The notes beneath the pieces were generated by a model. That model had not been told where the DNA came from. It made no database searches and saw only the letters and a list, made by a program, of their open reading frames with translations. The translations under genes and the position numbers were made by a program. From an uncultured Gammaproteobacteria bacterium (GTDB lineage Bacteria; Pseudomonadota; Gammaproteobacteria; Pseudomonadales; Azotimanducaceae), in contig CAJYCI010000003.1 in NCBI GenBank assembly GCA_913428515.1, forward strand, positions 1 through 45,272: a stretch of 45,272 bases of DNA. The letters are read 5' to 3'. Shown here piece by piece: positions 32,793 through 41,412 of the stretch (positions are counted from its first letter, which is position 1; the number at the start of each line of letters is the position of its first letter).

Positions 32793-32817
32793 TAATCTTT
32801 CCTCTTTCGGTATCAGT

Positions 32818-32823
32818 TATAAT
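32818..32823 (+). promoter_or_regulatory. -10-like TATAAT upstream of carbonic anhydrase
   Basis: A consensus TATAAT in the 99-nt divergent gap between SDR 5 and the carbonic anhydrase gene. It would give a 5' leader of roughly 60 nt. No good -35 box is seen at the right spacing, so confidence is modest. Confidence 0.3.
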
Positions 32824-32891
32824 GATCTAATCTTGCCACAAAAAATTAAGTGTAGAGAAAGAGAATTTATATTCTAGGTCAGGGAAGCTAG

Positions 32892-33527
32892 ATGGTAGAC
32901 GATATAAATCAATTAATTAAAAAAAATAAAGCGTGGGCAGAGGAAATCACTTCGGGAGACCCCTCTTTTTTTGATCAGTTATCTTTAGACCAACGCCCGC
33001 AATTTCTTTGGATCGGGTGTTCAGACAGCAGGGTTCCGCCCAATCAAATTACTGGATCCCTCCCAGGAGAAATATTTACGCATCAGAACGTTGGTAATTT
33101 GGTTCAATTAAACGATGTGAACTGTATGAGCGCCATTAAATTTGCTTTGGAAGAATTAGAGGTGACGAACATTGTTCTTTGCGGTCACTATGGCTGTGGT
33201 GCGATTAAAGCGATTATAGATAATTCAGCAGAAGGCTTATTGAAAAAGTGGCTAGAACCGATTGCTCATTTGTACCAGAAAAATAAAGCAGAATTTGCGG
33301 ATCTGTCCGTCGATTTAGCGTATAACCGTCTGGCTGAGCTAAACGTAATAGCCCAAGTAAACTCGTTATGCAGATCAAATGCAGTTTTAGATCGCTGGGC
33401 TAATAACAAAACCTTGCAGATATATGCTCTAATTTACGACGTTGGAAGCGGATTATTAAAAGATCTCGGTGTAAATATCTCATCGAAAGCAGATCTTTTT
33501 GAGTTTCAGAGAAGCGCATATTTTTAG
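32892..33527 (+). CDS. can: Beta-class carbonic anhydrase
   Basis: Interconverts CO2 and bicarbonate in the cytoplasm. 211 aa, close to E. coli Can throughout: FFDQLSLDQRPQFLWIGCSDSRVP, the HQNVGN segment, and CGHYGCGAIKA. Zinc ligands are C43, H99 and C102, and D45 pairs with the Arg of SDSR, matching C42/H98/C101/D44 in E. coli Can. AGGGA precedes the ATG at good spacing. Its supply of bicarbonate may serve carboxylases elsewhere; nothing in the neighbourhood needs it directly. Confidence 0.96.
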   Translation: MVDDINQLIKKNKAWAEEITSGDPSFFDQLSLDQRPQFLWIGCSDSRVPPNQITGSLPGEIFTHQNVGNLVQLNDVNCMSAIKFALEELEVTNIVLCGHYGCGAIKAIIDNSAEGLLKKWLEPIAHLYQKNKAEFADLSVDLAYNRLAELNVIAQVNSLCRSNAVLDRWANNKTLQIYALIYDVGSGLLKDLGVNISSKADLFEFQRSAYF

Positions 33528-33580
33528 ATAACTAGGAACGATTAAAGAATAATAACAAGTCGGATTGTATGGATTTATGA

Positions 33581-35047
33581 ATGGATAATGTCGATATTGT
33601 AATAGTTGGCGCTGGAATTTCTGGCGTAAGTGCGGCAGTGCATCTAAAAAAAATGTGCCCTCAAAAAACAATACGGATATTAGAGGCCAGAGATTCCCTC
33701 GGTGGGACATGGGATCTATTTCGTTATCCTGGAATTCGCTCCGATAGTGATATGCACACTCTTGGGTTCAGTTTCAAACCTTGGCGAGAGGCAAAATCGA
33801 TAGCAGATGGCCCTTCCATCTTAAAATACGTCAGAGAAACCGTGGAGGAACATGGTCTGCTTGATCTTATTCAATTCAATCAACGCCTTACAAAAGCGGA
33901 ATGGGATTCGTCTATCGCGAAGTGGACTATCGAAATCGATGGCCCTGATTCTGCGGGCACGTTAAAAACCGCTAAGTGTAATTTTTTAATGATGTGTGGG
34001 GGATATTATGATTATGAGAACCCTCATGACCCGGGTTTCAAAAACACCAACACTTTCGAGGGTCGCATCATACACCCGCAATTTTGGCCCAATGATTTTG
34101 AGCATAAAGGAAAAAAAATAGTAGTTATCGGAAGCGGAGCGACGGCTATGACTCTCGGACCCGCCATGGCGGATAGTGGAGCAAAAGTTACAATGGTTCA
34201 AAGATCGCCAACCTATGTAGCTTCCAGACCCGATAAAGACAAGGTCGCTAATTTTTTAAGAAAAATCTTGCCGGCTTCAATTGCTTACTCGATTACACGC
34301 TTCAAAAACACTAGGTATCAAGAGTATTTATACAAACAGAGTAGGAAAGTCCCAAAAGTCCTCAAAAAGATCCTTTTAGATTCGGTTAGAAAACACTTGG
34401 GAGTTGAGATGACACAGGAGCATTTCACACCTAATTATAACCCATGGGATCAAAGACTTTGTCTGATACCCAATGCCGATCTGTTTCGAGCCATAAATCG
34501 CGGCGATCTCGAGATTAGAACGGAAGAGATAGAATCTTTTGTCGAGGATGGTTTGAGGCTGTCCTCCGGAGAGGTGCTGCCAGCTGATGCCATTATTACA
34601 GCGACAGGGCTAAAGATGAAAGTCCTTTGCGGCGTTGAGCTCGTAGTTGATAAAAATAAGATTGATTTGTCAGACAGCTACACCTACAAGGGGATGATGT
34701 TTTCGAAAATCCCTAATCTTATTCAGACCTTCGGATATATTAATGCGAGTTGGACTCTCAGGGCAGACCTCATATCCGAGTATGCGTGCCGACTTATCAA
34801 CCATATGGAGTCCGTCGACGCAGACTTTGTAGTTCCGACCTTGTCTCAGGAGGACTTGCCTGAGGTCCCAAGGGATTGGATCGAAGATTTTCCGTCCGGT
34901 TACATGAAACGAGCGATGCATCTTTTCCCAAAACAGGGGAGCGGTCCTTGGCAGAATACGCAAGATTTTTCAAAGGATAAGAAAATGATCCGACGTTCTC
35001 CTGTCCAAGACAGTGCCCTAGTTTTTTCAAGTGTGAGTGCTGGCTAG
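33581..35047 (+). CDS. Flavin monooxygenase, Baeyer-Villiger-type
   Basis: A 488-aa FAD- and NADPH-binding monooxygenase. VGAGISGVSAAVHLK at the N-terminus is the FAD Rossmann loop. F159-E-G-R-I-I-H165-P-Q-F-W169-P matches the Baeyer-Villiger fingerprint FxGxxxHxxxW(P/D). GSGATAM (about 184-190) is the NADPH loop. ATG at 33581 is chosen. It may convert cyclic or linear ketones to esters or lactones, or oxygenate heteroatoms. It is 53 nt downstream of carbonic anhydrase and converges with a sulfotransferase gene. Confidence 0.92.
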   Translation: MDNVDIVIVGAGISGVSAAVHLKKMCPQKTIRILEARDSLGGTWDLFRYPGIRSDSDMHTLGFSFKPWREAKSIADGPSILKYVRETVEEHGLLDLIQFNQRLTKAEWDSSIAKWTIEIDGPDSAGTLKTAKCNFLMMCGGYYDYENPHDPGFKNTNTFEGRIIHPQFWPNDFEHKGKKIVVIGSGATAMTLGPAMADSGAKVTMVQRSPTYVASRPDKDKVANFLRKILPASIAYSITRFKNTRYQEYLYKQSRKVPKVLKKILLDSVRKHLGVEMTQEHFTPNYNPWDQRLCLIPNADLFRAINRGDLEIRTEEIESFVEDGLRLSSGEVLPADAIITATGLKMKVLCGVELVVDKNKIDLSDSYTYKGMMFSKIPNLIQTFGYINASWTLRADLISEYACRLINHMESVDADFVVPTLSQEDLPEVPRDWIEDFPSGYMKRAMHLFPKQGSGPWQNTQDFSKDKKMIRRSPVQDSALVFSSVSAG

Positions 35048-35061
35048 TAAAATCGGCCGCA

Positions 35062-35083
35062 GCCTACTTTACTCTTAGTAGGC
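35062..35083. terminator. Inverted repeat between converging genes (weak bidirectional terminator)
   Basis: GCCTACT (35062-35068) and AGTAGGC (35077-35083) form a perfect 7-bp stem with an 8-nt loop. It spans the stop codon of the minus-strand sulfotransferase gene and lies just after the plus-strand monooxygenase. The T-tracts on either side are short, so termination strength is doubtful. Confidence 0.35.
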
Positions 35084-35731
35084 ACCTAAGTTTGTTGTCT
35101 TTGCTGAGGTTCCGGATGTTTGTGATAAAAACTGTTCCGTTGTGTTGACCTTCGGGAAATCGGTTTTTGGTATTGGAACCTCAAGAAATTCACAAAGTCT
35201 GTTCCAGCCCTCGCCAGCTTTAAATACTAGCAACCGCTCCGGAGGGACTTCTTTGATCACTTTTTCATTGTGCCGTTCAAATTTATCAATAACAAACGCG
35301 CGGTCATCCATGTTGTTATCAAAAATTGATTCCCAAATCATTTCCATTGCCCAAATCCCAAACTCTCTCTCTTTCTCTTCTGTAGATTCTGCAAATTTTT
35401 TTGAGCTAGGATAAATTGTCTTCATGACACTCTCGTACCAGCCTGATGGATCTCTCAGTGTCAAAAGAATTTTGCTGTCGGGGAATGCTTTTGCTTGCTC
35501 ACGCCAAAAATTGCAAGACGGCCAGTCAACCGAAGCCTGATAACCTGCGAAAAGGGCAGACCAATCTGTTGTGTTTTTATTCTTTGCTTCAGTCCAAAGT
35601 TTTGGATGACTAGGGTTTTTTCTAACTTCGATCATGTGATAACACGTCGAGAATCCAAGCTCCTCTAGCGCGTATTTCATGGATAACGTCCCGGTCCTTC
35701 CGAAACCAGCTCCAATAACTTTCAAACTCAT
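35075..35731 (-). CDS. Sulfotransferase-family protein (short type)
   Basis: A 218-aa P-loop sulfotransferase-like protein. GAGFGRTGTLSMKYALEELGF carries the 5'-PSB (PAPS) loop. DSKILLTLRDPSGWYESVMKTIYP is the 3'-phosphate-binding region (Arg-Asp-Pro). This short form is common in marine bacteria and often misnamed as an epimerase. The acceptor (alcohol, phenol or sugar) is unknown. It converges with the monooxygenase and diverges from the enoyl-CoA hydratase gene. Confidence 0.85.
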   Translation of the reverse strand: MSLKVIGAGFGRTGTLSMKYALEELGFSTCYHMIEVRKNPSHPKLWTEAKNKNTTDWSALFAGYQASVDWPSCNFWREQAKAFPDSKILLTLRDPSGWYESVMKTIYPSSKKFAESTEEKEREFGIWAMEMIWESIFDNNMDDRAFVIDKFERHNEKVIKEVPPERLLVFKAGEGWNRLCEFLEVPIPKTDFPKVNTTEQFLSQTSGTSAKTTNLGAY

Positions 35732-35888
35732 TTTGCGGCCTTATTTTTTTCTTGAAAGGATATCATTTTTAGATAACTAAGTGCTTTGTAGAAAACGCTG
35801 GGTAGTGAAAGATAGCCATTTCTAGTAGTGACTTTTTATCAGCTTGTGTGTTGTTATTGTTCGTACGGTTTTATTAGATGAGAAAAAA

Positions 35889-36683
35889 ATGAATGAAGTG
35901 GTTGTTGAAAATCGAGGGAATGTGAGGTGGATTAAGCTAAATAGGCCTCAAGTAATGAATGCAATTACGAGTGAAATGTTGTCAAGCCTAAACGAGGAAT
36001 TAAAAAAGGCTGATGAGGACAAAGACACCCGAGTCATAGTGCTTACTGGAGAGGGGAAGGGATTTTGTTCGGGTTTAGATTTAAAACAGGCCGCTGCGGG
36101 AGAGGGAATTGGTGGCTCTGACCTAGCTAATGCCGGAGCCAGGCACTATTCAACACGGGAGATTTGTACAGTAACACTTCAAAGAATCGACACGCCCGTA
36201 ATCGCCGCGTTGAATGGGCCTGCTGCAGGTTATGGCCTAGATTTGGCTCTTGGTTGCGATATCAGAATCATGTCGGAGCGAGCTAAGTTAATGCCCGGGT
36301 TTGCGAAGATGGGGGTAATCCCCGAAAGCGGAGGCACCTGGTACTTGCCACGGCTACTAGGTTGGGCAAAAGCCTGCGAAATTGCAATGTTGGGCGAGAA
36401 TCTTTCGGCTAGCGAGGCCGAATCTTGCGGATTGGTCAACAAAGCTGTGGCGGAGCAAGACTTTGAGAGCACGGTAAATGGATGGGCAGAAAAAATCGCA
36501 GCAAACGCCCCACTTGCCATCCAAGAAATGAAAAGATTGTTTAGGCATGGGCTGACTCAAGATTTTGAGAGTCACTCACACCACGTCCTTATGTCGGTAA
36601 TGAACCTTTTTAAATCCGAGGATTTCAAGATTGGAGTAAAATCGTTCGCGACTAAGGTCGAACCAAAATTTATAGGCAAATGA
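35889..36683 (+). CDS. Enoyl-CoA hydratase/isomerase (crotonase) family protein
   Basis: A 264-aa crotonase-fold protein from the ATG at 35889 (a TTG 45 nt upstream would add 15 residues of little family character). GEGKGFCSGLDLKQ and GPAAGYGLDLALGCDIRIMSERAKLMPGFAKMGVIPESGGTWYLPRLLG carry the two oxyanion-hole segments and the Glu-bearing helix. It hydrates or isomerises acyl-CoA substrates in beta-oxidation-like routes. It is followed by a PNPOx-like gene 69 nt later on the same strand. Confidence 0.92.
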   Translation: MNEVVVENRGNVRWIKLNRPQVMNAITSEMLSSLNEELKKADEDKDTRVIVLTGEGKGFCSGLDLKQAAAGEGIGGSDLANAGARHYSTREICTVTLQRIDTPVIAALNGPAAGYGLDLALGCDIRIMSERAKLMPGFAKMGVIPESGGTWYLPRLLGWAKACEIAMLGENLSASEAESCGLVNKAVAEQDFESTVNGWAEKIAANAPLAIQEMKRLFRHGLTQDFESHSHHVLMSVMNLFKSEDFKIGVKSFATKVEPKFIGK

Positions 36684-36752
36684 TTTCTCGTTGTCTCAAT
36701 GAAGCAAAAATTTATGATATGCTTTCTCAGAAATAAGTAGCGGAGAATAAAA

Positions 36753-37355
36753 ATGGCAAAAACTCATGATCATGAAATGGTTTCGATTTACCCTTTTAAT
36801 GATGATGAAGTTGATCAGTTGATGACAACAGCTTCTGAAGCAGTACTAATGTGGGGAACAAAAGATGGATGGCCTGTTGGGGTTACTCACGCCTATGTGT
36901 GGCACGAAGGAAAAATTTGGATAACTTTTTCGGAGCACCGCCATCGTACAGCCGCGATTCGCCGAGACAATAGAGTGTCTGTTAACGTGAGCTCGCAAAG
37001 CTATCCTGCTGGGGCGTCCCAGGATTTGCCGGGAGGAGCTATCACCTTTAAGGGTACTGGGGAGTTTTTCCAAGATGACGAGACAAAGAAATGGTTTTAT
37101 TCAGCGCTTTCGAAAAAAGGGAACCCAGACAATAAAGACGGAGAGGATTTTTTCTATAGCTTGTTAGACTCTCCCTTGCGCATAATACTTGCAGTTACAC
37201 CAACTAAAAAAATTATGTATAACGCAAAAACCGCGGGTAAGCATATGGCGGGCGTTGCGGACGAGAGTGAATTGGGAGCCCCATTAGCCGTGGACCAAGA
37301 CAGAATGAACAAAGTTCGCGCAGAGAAGGGACTAGAGGAAAGAACAGAGGTTTAG
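36753..37355 (+). CDS. Pyridoxamine 5'-phosphate oxidase-fold (FMN or F420-type) protein
   Basis: A 200-aa split-barrel protein. Residues 20-110 (DQLMTTASEAVLMWGTKDGWPVGVTHAYVWHEGKIWITFSEHRHRTAAIRRDNRVSVNVSS) fit the PNPOx-like family, in which FMN or F420 binds at a dimer interface. No PLP-pathway genes are near, so a general reductase or binding role is more likely than PdxH. CGGAGAA supports the ATG. It converges on the SSS symporter with a 2-nt gap. Confidence 0.82.
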   Translation: MAKTHDHEMVSIYPFNDDEVDQLMTTASEAVLMWGTKDGWPVGVTHAYVWHEGKIWITFSEHRHRTAAIRRDNRVSVNVSSQSYPAGASQDLPGGAITFKGTGEFFQDDETKKWFYSALSKKGNPDNKDGEDFFYSLLDSPLRIILAVTPTKKIMYNAKTAGKHMAGVADESELGAPLAVDQDRMNKVRAEKGLEERTEV

Positions 37356-37357
37356 CA

Positions 37358-38938
37358 TTAAACATGATTAGGGTCTTTTTTCTCCAGAAATAAGACCCTT
37401 AAGTGTCCCTCGGGCAGCTTTTTAGAGAAATGCGACACCAACAGCGTTGAAAAAATAGATACCAGTTCTCCCATGAACGCGCAGGAGTAAGGGTTAGGAC
37501 CTTCCTTATGTAGCCAGCTGGCCATATAAAATACTGACGACCCCGGGGAAAACCAATTTGGGTCTATTGACTGAGAATGCAAAAAAACGAACGTGAAAAA
37601 GCCTAGGAGCAAACCTGAATAAGCGCCTGCTCTTGTTACGCCTCGCCACAAGGCGCCAACGACAAGTGGCCCAGCGAATGCAGCCATCATGCCTCCCGTT
37701 CCAATCCAGACAATTAAGGCAACGTTTTTGTCCATTAATCCCCAGGCGAGTGTCATGCACAACAGCAAAATAACTACGGTTGCTACCCTCGATATCTTAA
37801 GAACTCTTTTATCAAGCTCATTGTCAGTCAAATTGGGTGTTGTTAGAGGCACTATGGTCCTCCTGTAGATGTCATTAGCTATAATCTGCGAAGACGAAAC
37901 AACTAGTCCGTCTGCTGTGCTCATTACTGCTGAAAGTACTCCTATGCCTATCAGAGCGGCTAGCCAGCCAGGAAATAATTCGATAAATAATAGTGGAAGT
38001 GCTTGATTAGGGTTTGCCCCAGGTAAGTATAAATCTGAACCGAAATGAGCCCTTGCAAGCAGCCCTCCAAACCCCATCATTCCCAAAAGAAGACCAAAAA
38101 AGAAGGCAAGTTTTATAAACTGCATTTGGTCTCCATCAGATTTAAGAGCCCAAAGTTTGTTCCCTAAGTGGGGTAAAAGTCCTAATGGTAGGTGGGCAAA
38201 GGCGATTACGAAAATTGACCACCAAGAATGATATAGGGGTGTGCCGCGGTTTAGGGGAGACGTTAAAACTGGATCTTGGTTATGTAAATTTTGCATAACT
38301 CCGGTGAAGCCGCCATCGATACCAAAACCTAGTAGAGTTAAGAGAATAACGATTGTCGCAAGAACTATCATCATTGCTCCTTGCAGCCCGTCGGTGAGTA
38401 TATCGGCGTGAGCGCCCCCAGCCACGACGTAGAAGAGCAGCACCGTCGTCGTGATTCCCAATGCCCAGCTTTCGTCTAGACCCAACATGAGCTGAAATAT
38501 GACGACCCCCGACACAAGCTGTCCTGCCAGATAAAAAAACAAAATCAGAGAAAGTAATGCAACTAAAATACGTATTCCGTCTGATTGATATCGGTCTCCC
38601 AAATACTCTGGAATAGAACGGTTACCAAAGCGATCTCCGGCAGAGGCAACAAGGCGCATAGATATGAGCACTCCGAAATATACCCCGATTGGGTAAAGGA
38701 AATTACTCCACTGCGCAGCTAGGCCCCATTCATAAGATAGGGCGGGCGTTCCTAGGAAAGTGGCTCCACTCGCTGTAGAAGCGGCAAAGGCAAGCGCTAA
38801 AAAAAAAGGTCCGTAAGATCCGCGTGCAGTAGCAAAGTCATCCGCATGCTTGATTTTTTTTTGGGTGTATAGGCCAATCCCCAGCATTAGCACCACGTAA
38901 AAAGAGAGAAAGACCCAAGACCACTGCATTAAACTCAT
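37358..38938 (-). CDS. Sodium:solute symporter (SSS family)
   Basis: A 526-aa, about 13-TM transporter. ADDFATARGSYGPFFLALAFAASTASGATFLGTPALSYEWG and the ...GVLSAVMSTADGLVVSSSQIIANDIYRR segment match the SSS family, including the sodium-site helix with Ser residues (STADG). It imports a small organic solute with Na+; the substrate is not determined. It diverges from the gene at 39003 with a 64-nt gap and could supply the substrate for that neighbour (inference). Confidence 0.92.
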   Translation of the reverse strand: MSLMQWSWVFLSFYVVLMLGIGLYTQKKIKHADDFATARGSYGPFFLALAFAASTASGATFLGTPALSYEWGLAAQWSNFLYPIGVYFGVLISMRLVASAGDRFGNRSIPEYLGDRYQSDGIRILVALLSLILFFYLAGQLVSGVVIFQLMLGLDESWALGITTTVLLFYVVAGGAHADILTDGLQGAMMIVLATIVILLTLLGFGIDGGFTGVMQNLHNQDPVLTSPLNRGTPLYHSWWSIFVIAFAHLPLGLLPHLGNKLWALKSDGDQMQFIKLAFFFGLLLGMMGFGGLLARAHFGSDLYLPGANPNQALPLLFIELFPGWLAALIGIGVLSAVMSTADGLVVSSSQIIANDIYRRTIVPLTTPNLTDNELDKRVLKISRVATVVILLLCMTLAWGLMDKNVALIVWIGTGGMMAAFAGPLVVGALWRGVTRAGAYSGLLLGFFTFVFLHSQSIDPNWFSPGSSVFYMASWLHKEGPNPYSCAFMGELVSIFSTLLVSHFSKKLPEGHLRVLFLEKKDPNHV

Positions 38939-38966
38939 AATTAATATTATTGCTCTAACGTGGTTA

Positions 38967-38992
38967 TATAATAGGTCAAATTAAAAAATTTG
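38967..38992 (+). promoter_or_regulatory. -10-like TATAAT plus inverted repeat before the DUF7064/7065-like gene
   Basis: TATAAT at 38967-38972 is followed by CAAATT-AAAA-AATTTG (38977-38992), a perfect 6-base-arm inverted repeat, in the 64-nt divergent gap between the SSS symporter and the gene at 39003. A repressor bound at the repeat would block transcription start. The region is A+T rich, so chance is possible. Confidence 0.3.
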
Positions 38993-39002
38993 GGGATAGA
39001 AA

Positions 39003-40130
39003 ATGTTAAGCAAGTTCGATGACTTTCCAATCCATCAAACCTCAGAACCTTTGTTGGTGCCAAATACTAGTGATAGAAATTTTTACAATCGAACCTGGTT
39101 CAATGGTTATGCTCCTGATGGATCTTTTTATTTTGGGATCGGCATAGCTATCTATCCTCACAGAGGAATAATGGATTGCGCTTTTAGTGTGGTTAGACCA
39201 GACGAGCCTCAGTATTGTTTTTTTGGTTCTAAAAAGATCCCTGAAGATCCCTCTGAGACGATTGTTGGTCCATTTGAATTAAAGATAACTTCCCCAATGC
39301 GCAGCGCGAAAGTGTCTTTGAAGAGCAACATTAGCGGTTTGTCTTGTGAATTGATTTTTGACGCGAAAACGCAGCCTATTCAGGAGGCACGACAAGTTTT
39401 ATGGTCGGGATCGAGGCGTGTTATGGATGCGACGCGTTTTGCCCAGTTTGGACAATGGGCTGGAGAAATAAAAACACCGAGTGGAGAAATTCAAGTACTT
39501 CCTAACGAAACAATTGGAACCAAGGATAGGAGTTGGGGAGTCAGGAACGTCGGTGAGCCGGAAGCGGGCGGAGCACCGAAGTTGCCTGGCGGAATTTGCT
39601 TCATTTGGGCCCCTCTAGTATGGAATGACCATGTAAGTCACGCAATTTTTTTCGATGGTAATGATGGCCAACCAATAGTTCGCGAGGGGTTAGAAGCGCC
39701 ACTATATTCAGTGGAAACGCTGAGTAAGAAGATCAAGGAGGATGCTATTAAGAGATTCGCGGCTTCACACAGAATAGAGTACGAGGAAAATACTCGTTGG
39801 GCGAAAATGGCTGAAATTTCGTTGACTAACCTTGAAGGAAACACAAAGACCATTTCTTTAGAACCGCGGCTGCGATTTATGATGAAGGGACTGGGATATG
39901 GTCACCCCGAGTGGAAGCAAGGCGTTTGGAAAGGCAACCTGGAAATCGGGCATGATTGTTTTGAGTTAGATGAGCTTAATCCGCTACTACCAGAAAATCT
40001 TCATATACAGCAGGTAGTTAGTGCTTATGATGGAGTCAAGGAGGGAGTTGGCGTTCTCGAACAGATCATTTTTGGAGCATATGCCCCTGCTGGATTCTCG
40101 GATTTTAACGATGGTTTTTCAAAGAGGTAA
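39003..40130 (+). CDS. Uncharacterised lipocalin-like protein (DUF7064/7065-like, CrtC/AttH style)
   Basis: A 375-aa protein, no signal peptide. FYNRTWFNGYAPDGSFYFGIGIAIYPHRGIMDCAFSVVR opens a beta-rich domain. RRVMDATRFAQFGQWAGEI and SWGVRNVGEPE (about residues 140-190) are the best-conserved-looking segments. The layout resembles hydratase-type lipocalin pairs (CrtC/AttH) and proteins often listed as DUF7064/DUF7065. No activity can be assigned from sequence. GGGGATAG sits before the ATG. It is divergent from an SSS transporter and converges with a sulfotransferase. Confidence 0.7.
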   Translation: MLSKFDDFPIHQTSEPLLVPNTSDRNFYNRTWFNGYAPDGSFYFGIGIAIYPHRGIMDCAFSVVRPDEPQYCFFGSKKIPEDPSETIVGPFELKITSPMRSAKVSLKSNISGLSCELIFDAKTQPIQEARQVLWSGSRRVMDATRFAQFGQWAGEIKTPSGEIQVLPNETIGTKDRSWGVRNVGEPEAGGAPKLPGGICFIWAPLVWNDHVSHAIFFDGNDGQPIVREGLEAPLYSVETLSKKIKEDAIKRFAASHRIEYEENTRWAKMAEISLTNLEGNTKTISLEPRLRFMMKGLGYGHPEWKQGVWKGNLEIGHDCFELDELNPLLPENLHIQQVVSAYDGVKEGVGVLEQIIFGAYAPAGFSDFNDGFSKR

Positions 40131-40161
40131 ATAAAAATTAGAAGACTGGATAGAGCACCAG

Positions 40162-41298
40162 TTAGAGAATGTACTTTTCTCTGTACTCTTTGAATATCGA
40201 TTTTAGGTCATTTTCGCATAGACCAAATTGCTCCAAATTGTATCGGTGTGTTCCATGTTTGCCCTTCGGGTGATGATCTAAATACTTTGATATGGATTGT
40301 GAGTAATTATCTCTGATCTTCAAATCGCAATGCGCGGCGATTTTTCGGAGCGAACGCTGAGGATGAAGAATAAGCGATTTATAGTTTATATCTATGAACC
40401 GTGTGTCTTTTTCTGGATTTTCGGTTCGATATTTCATGGTCGCAGAAATCCCATCAAACCACTGGTTCTTCACATCATCCCCAATTTCCTCTTTTTTCGT
40501 GCAGCTGGTAAAAGGCTTTCTGATATGGAAGAACAGACTAGCCATGCTTGGAATAACTTCCGAGGGCTCTCGATGAAGTTGTATTATTTTTGCTTCCGGG
40601 TATTTTTTGAACAGTGCTGACATTGACAAAAGATGCCCGGGCGCCTTTAAAATCCATCTCTTCGATGTTTCTTTTTCTTGAGCCTGCAGACATTTTAAAT
40701 ACATCTCGTGATAGTGATAAGCGGGTTGCCAATCGCACTGTGTTAACCAATCGTTATAAGTTCTGACATTATTCGCTGCGTGAAACTGCATTGAGCGCAG
40801 AGATGCTGCCTGCATTGTTATGCATTCATGAGGCTGTTCGGCGCCAAGAGGATGCACCGTCTTAAATCTCGGCGAAAGAGTATTTAAAGTAAGTATTTGG
40901 CCTTTCGCTAAATATTTTCGAAAAAGATCAGTAGCGGAATTTTCGGGAACAAAGCTAGCTTCCCAAAATAGAGGCGCTCGGAGATCAGTATGCATGGCCA
41001 TCATTTCATGGAGCAAAGTTGATCCAGTCCGCGGAAGCCCTACTATAAAAATTGGCCTGTCGATTTTTTGTCCCAATGTTTTTTGTTCTTTATTGAAAGC
41101 ATTTAGCCTAAGACGGTTGCTGAGCATCCTATGGAGATAGGACCAAGCCGCAAATCTACCTAATCGATTTAAATTCGCACTAGTTCGATAATCGCTCGTC
41201 AACATTTCCATGGGTTCAATGAAGTCCTCTTCTCCAAAATCTTTCAGACCGGTTGTTAACATGGCACTTTTAAGTAGTTTTTTGTTATCGAAAAGCAT
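40162..41298 (-). CDS. Sulfotransferase-family protein (long type)
   Basis: A 378-aa P-loop sulfotransferase. PIFIVGLPRTGSTLLHEMMAMHTDLRAPLFWE is the PAPS 5'-phosphosulfate loop. EAKIIQLHREPSEVIPSMASLF supplies the Arg and Ser of the 3'-phosphate site. The N-terminal 90 residues form an extra helical region seen in this larger subgroup. It is not closely similar to the short sulfotransferase at 35075. The acceptor is unknown. It diverges from the lipase-like gene at 41413 over 114 nt. Confidence 0.88.
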   Translation of the reverse strand: MLFDNKKLLKSAMLTTGLKDFGEEDFIEPMEMLTSDYRTSANLNRLGRFAAWSYLHRMLSNRLRLNAFNKEQKTLGQKIDRPIFIVGLPRTGSTLLHEMMAMHTDLRAPLFWEASFVPENSATDLFRKYLAKGQILTLNTLSPRFKTVHPLGAEQPHECITMQAASLRSMQFHAANNVRTYNDWLTQCDWQPAYHYHEMYLKCLQAQEKETSKRWILKAPGHLLSMSALFKKYPEAKIIQLHREPSEVIPSMASLFFHIRKPFTSCTKKEEIGDDVKNQWFDGISATMKYRTENPEKDTRFIDINYKSLILHPQRSLRKIAAHCDLKIRDNYSQSISKYLDHHPKGKHGTHRYNLEQFGLCENDLKSIFKEYREKYIL

Positions 41299-41412
41299 AT
41301 CACTCGAGGATTAGGCGTTATTTCATATTTGCGAGCTGTATTTTATTGTTTCGCGGCCTTTACATCTTTGAGAGAATAACAGTTCAAAAATTCCTAGGCT
41401 AATAAAAGGCTT

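Noticed and set aside
40145-40162. ACTGG/CCAGT inverted repeat between converging genes
   Set aside because: A 5-bp stem with an 8-nt loop and no T-tract is too weak to call a terminator.
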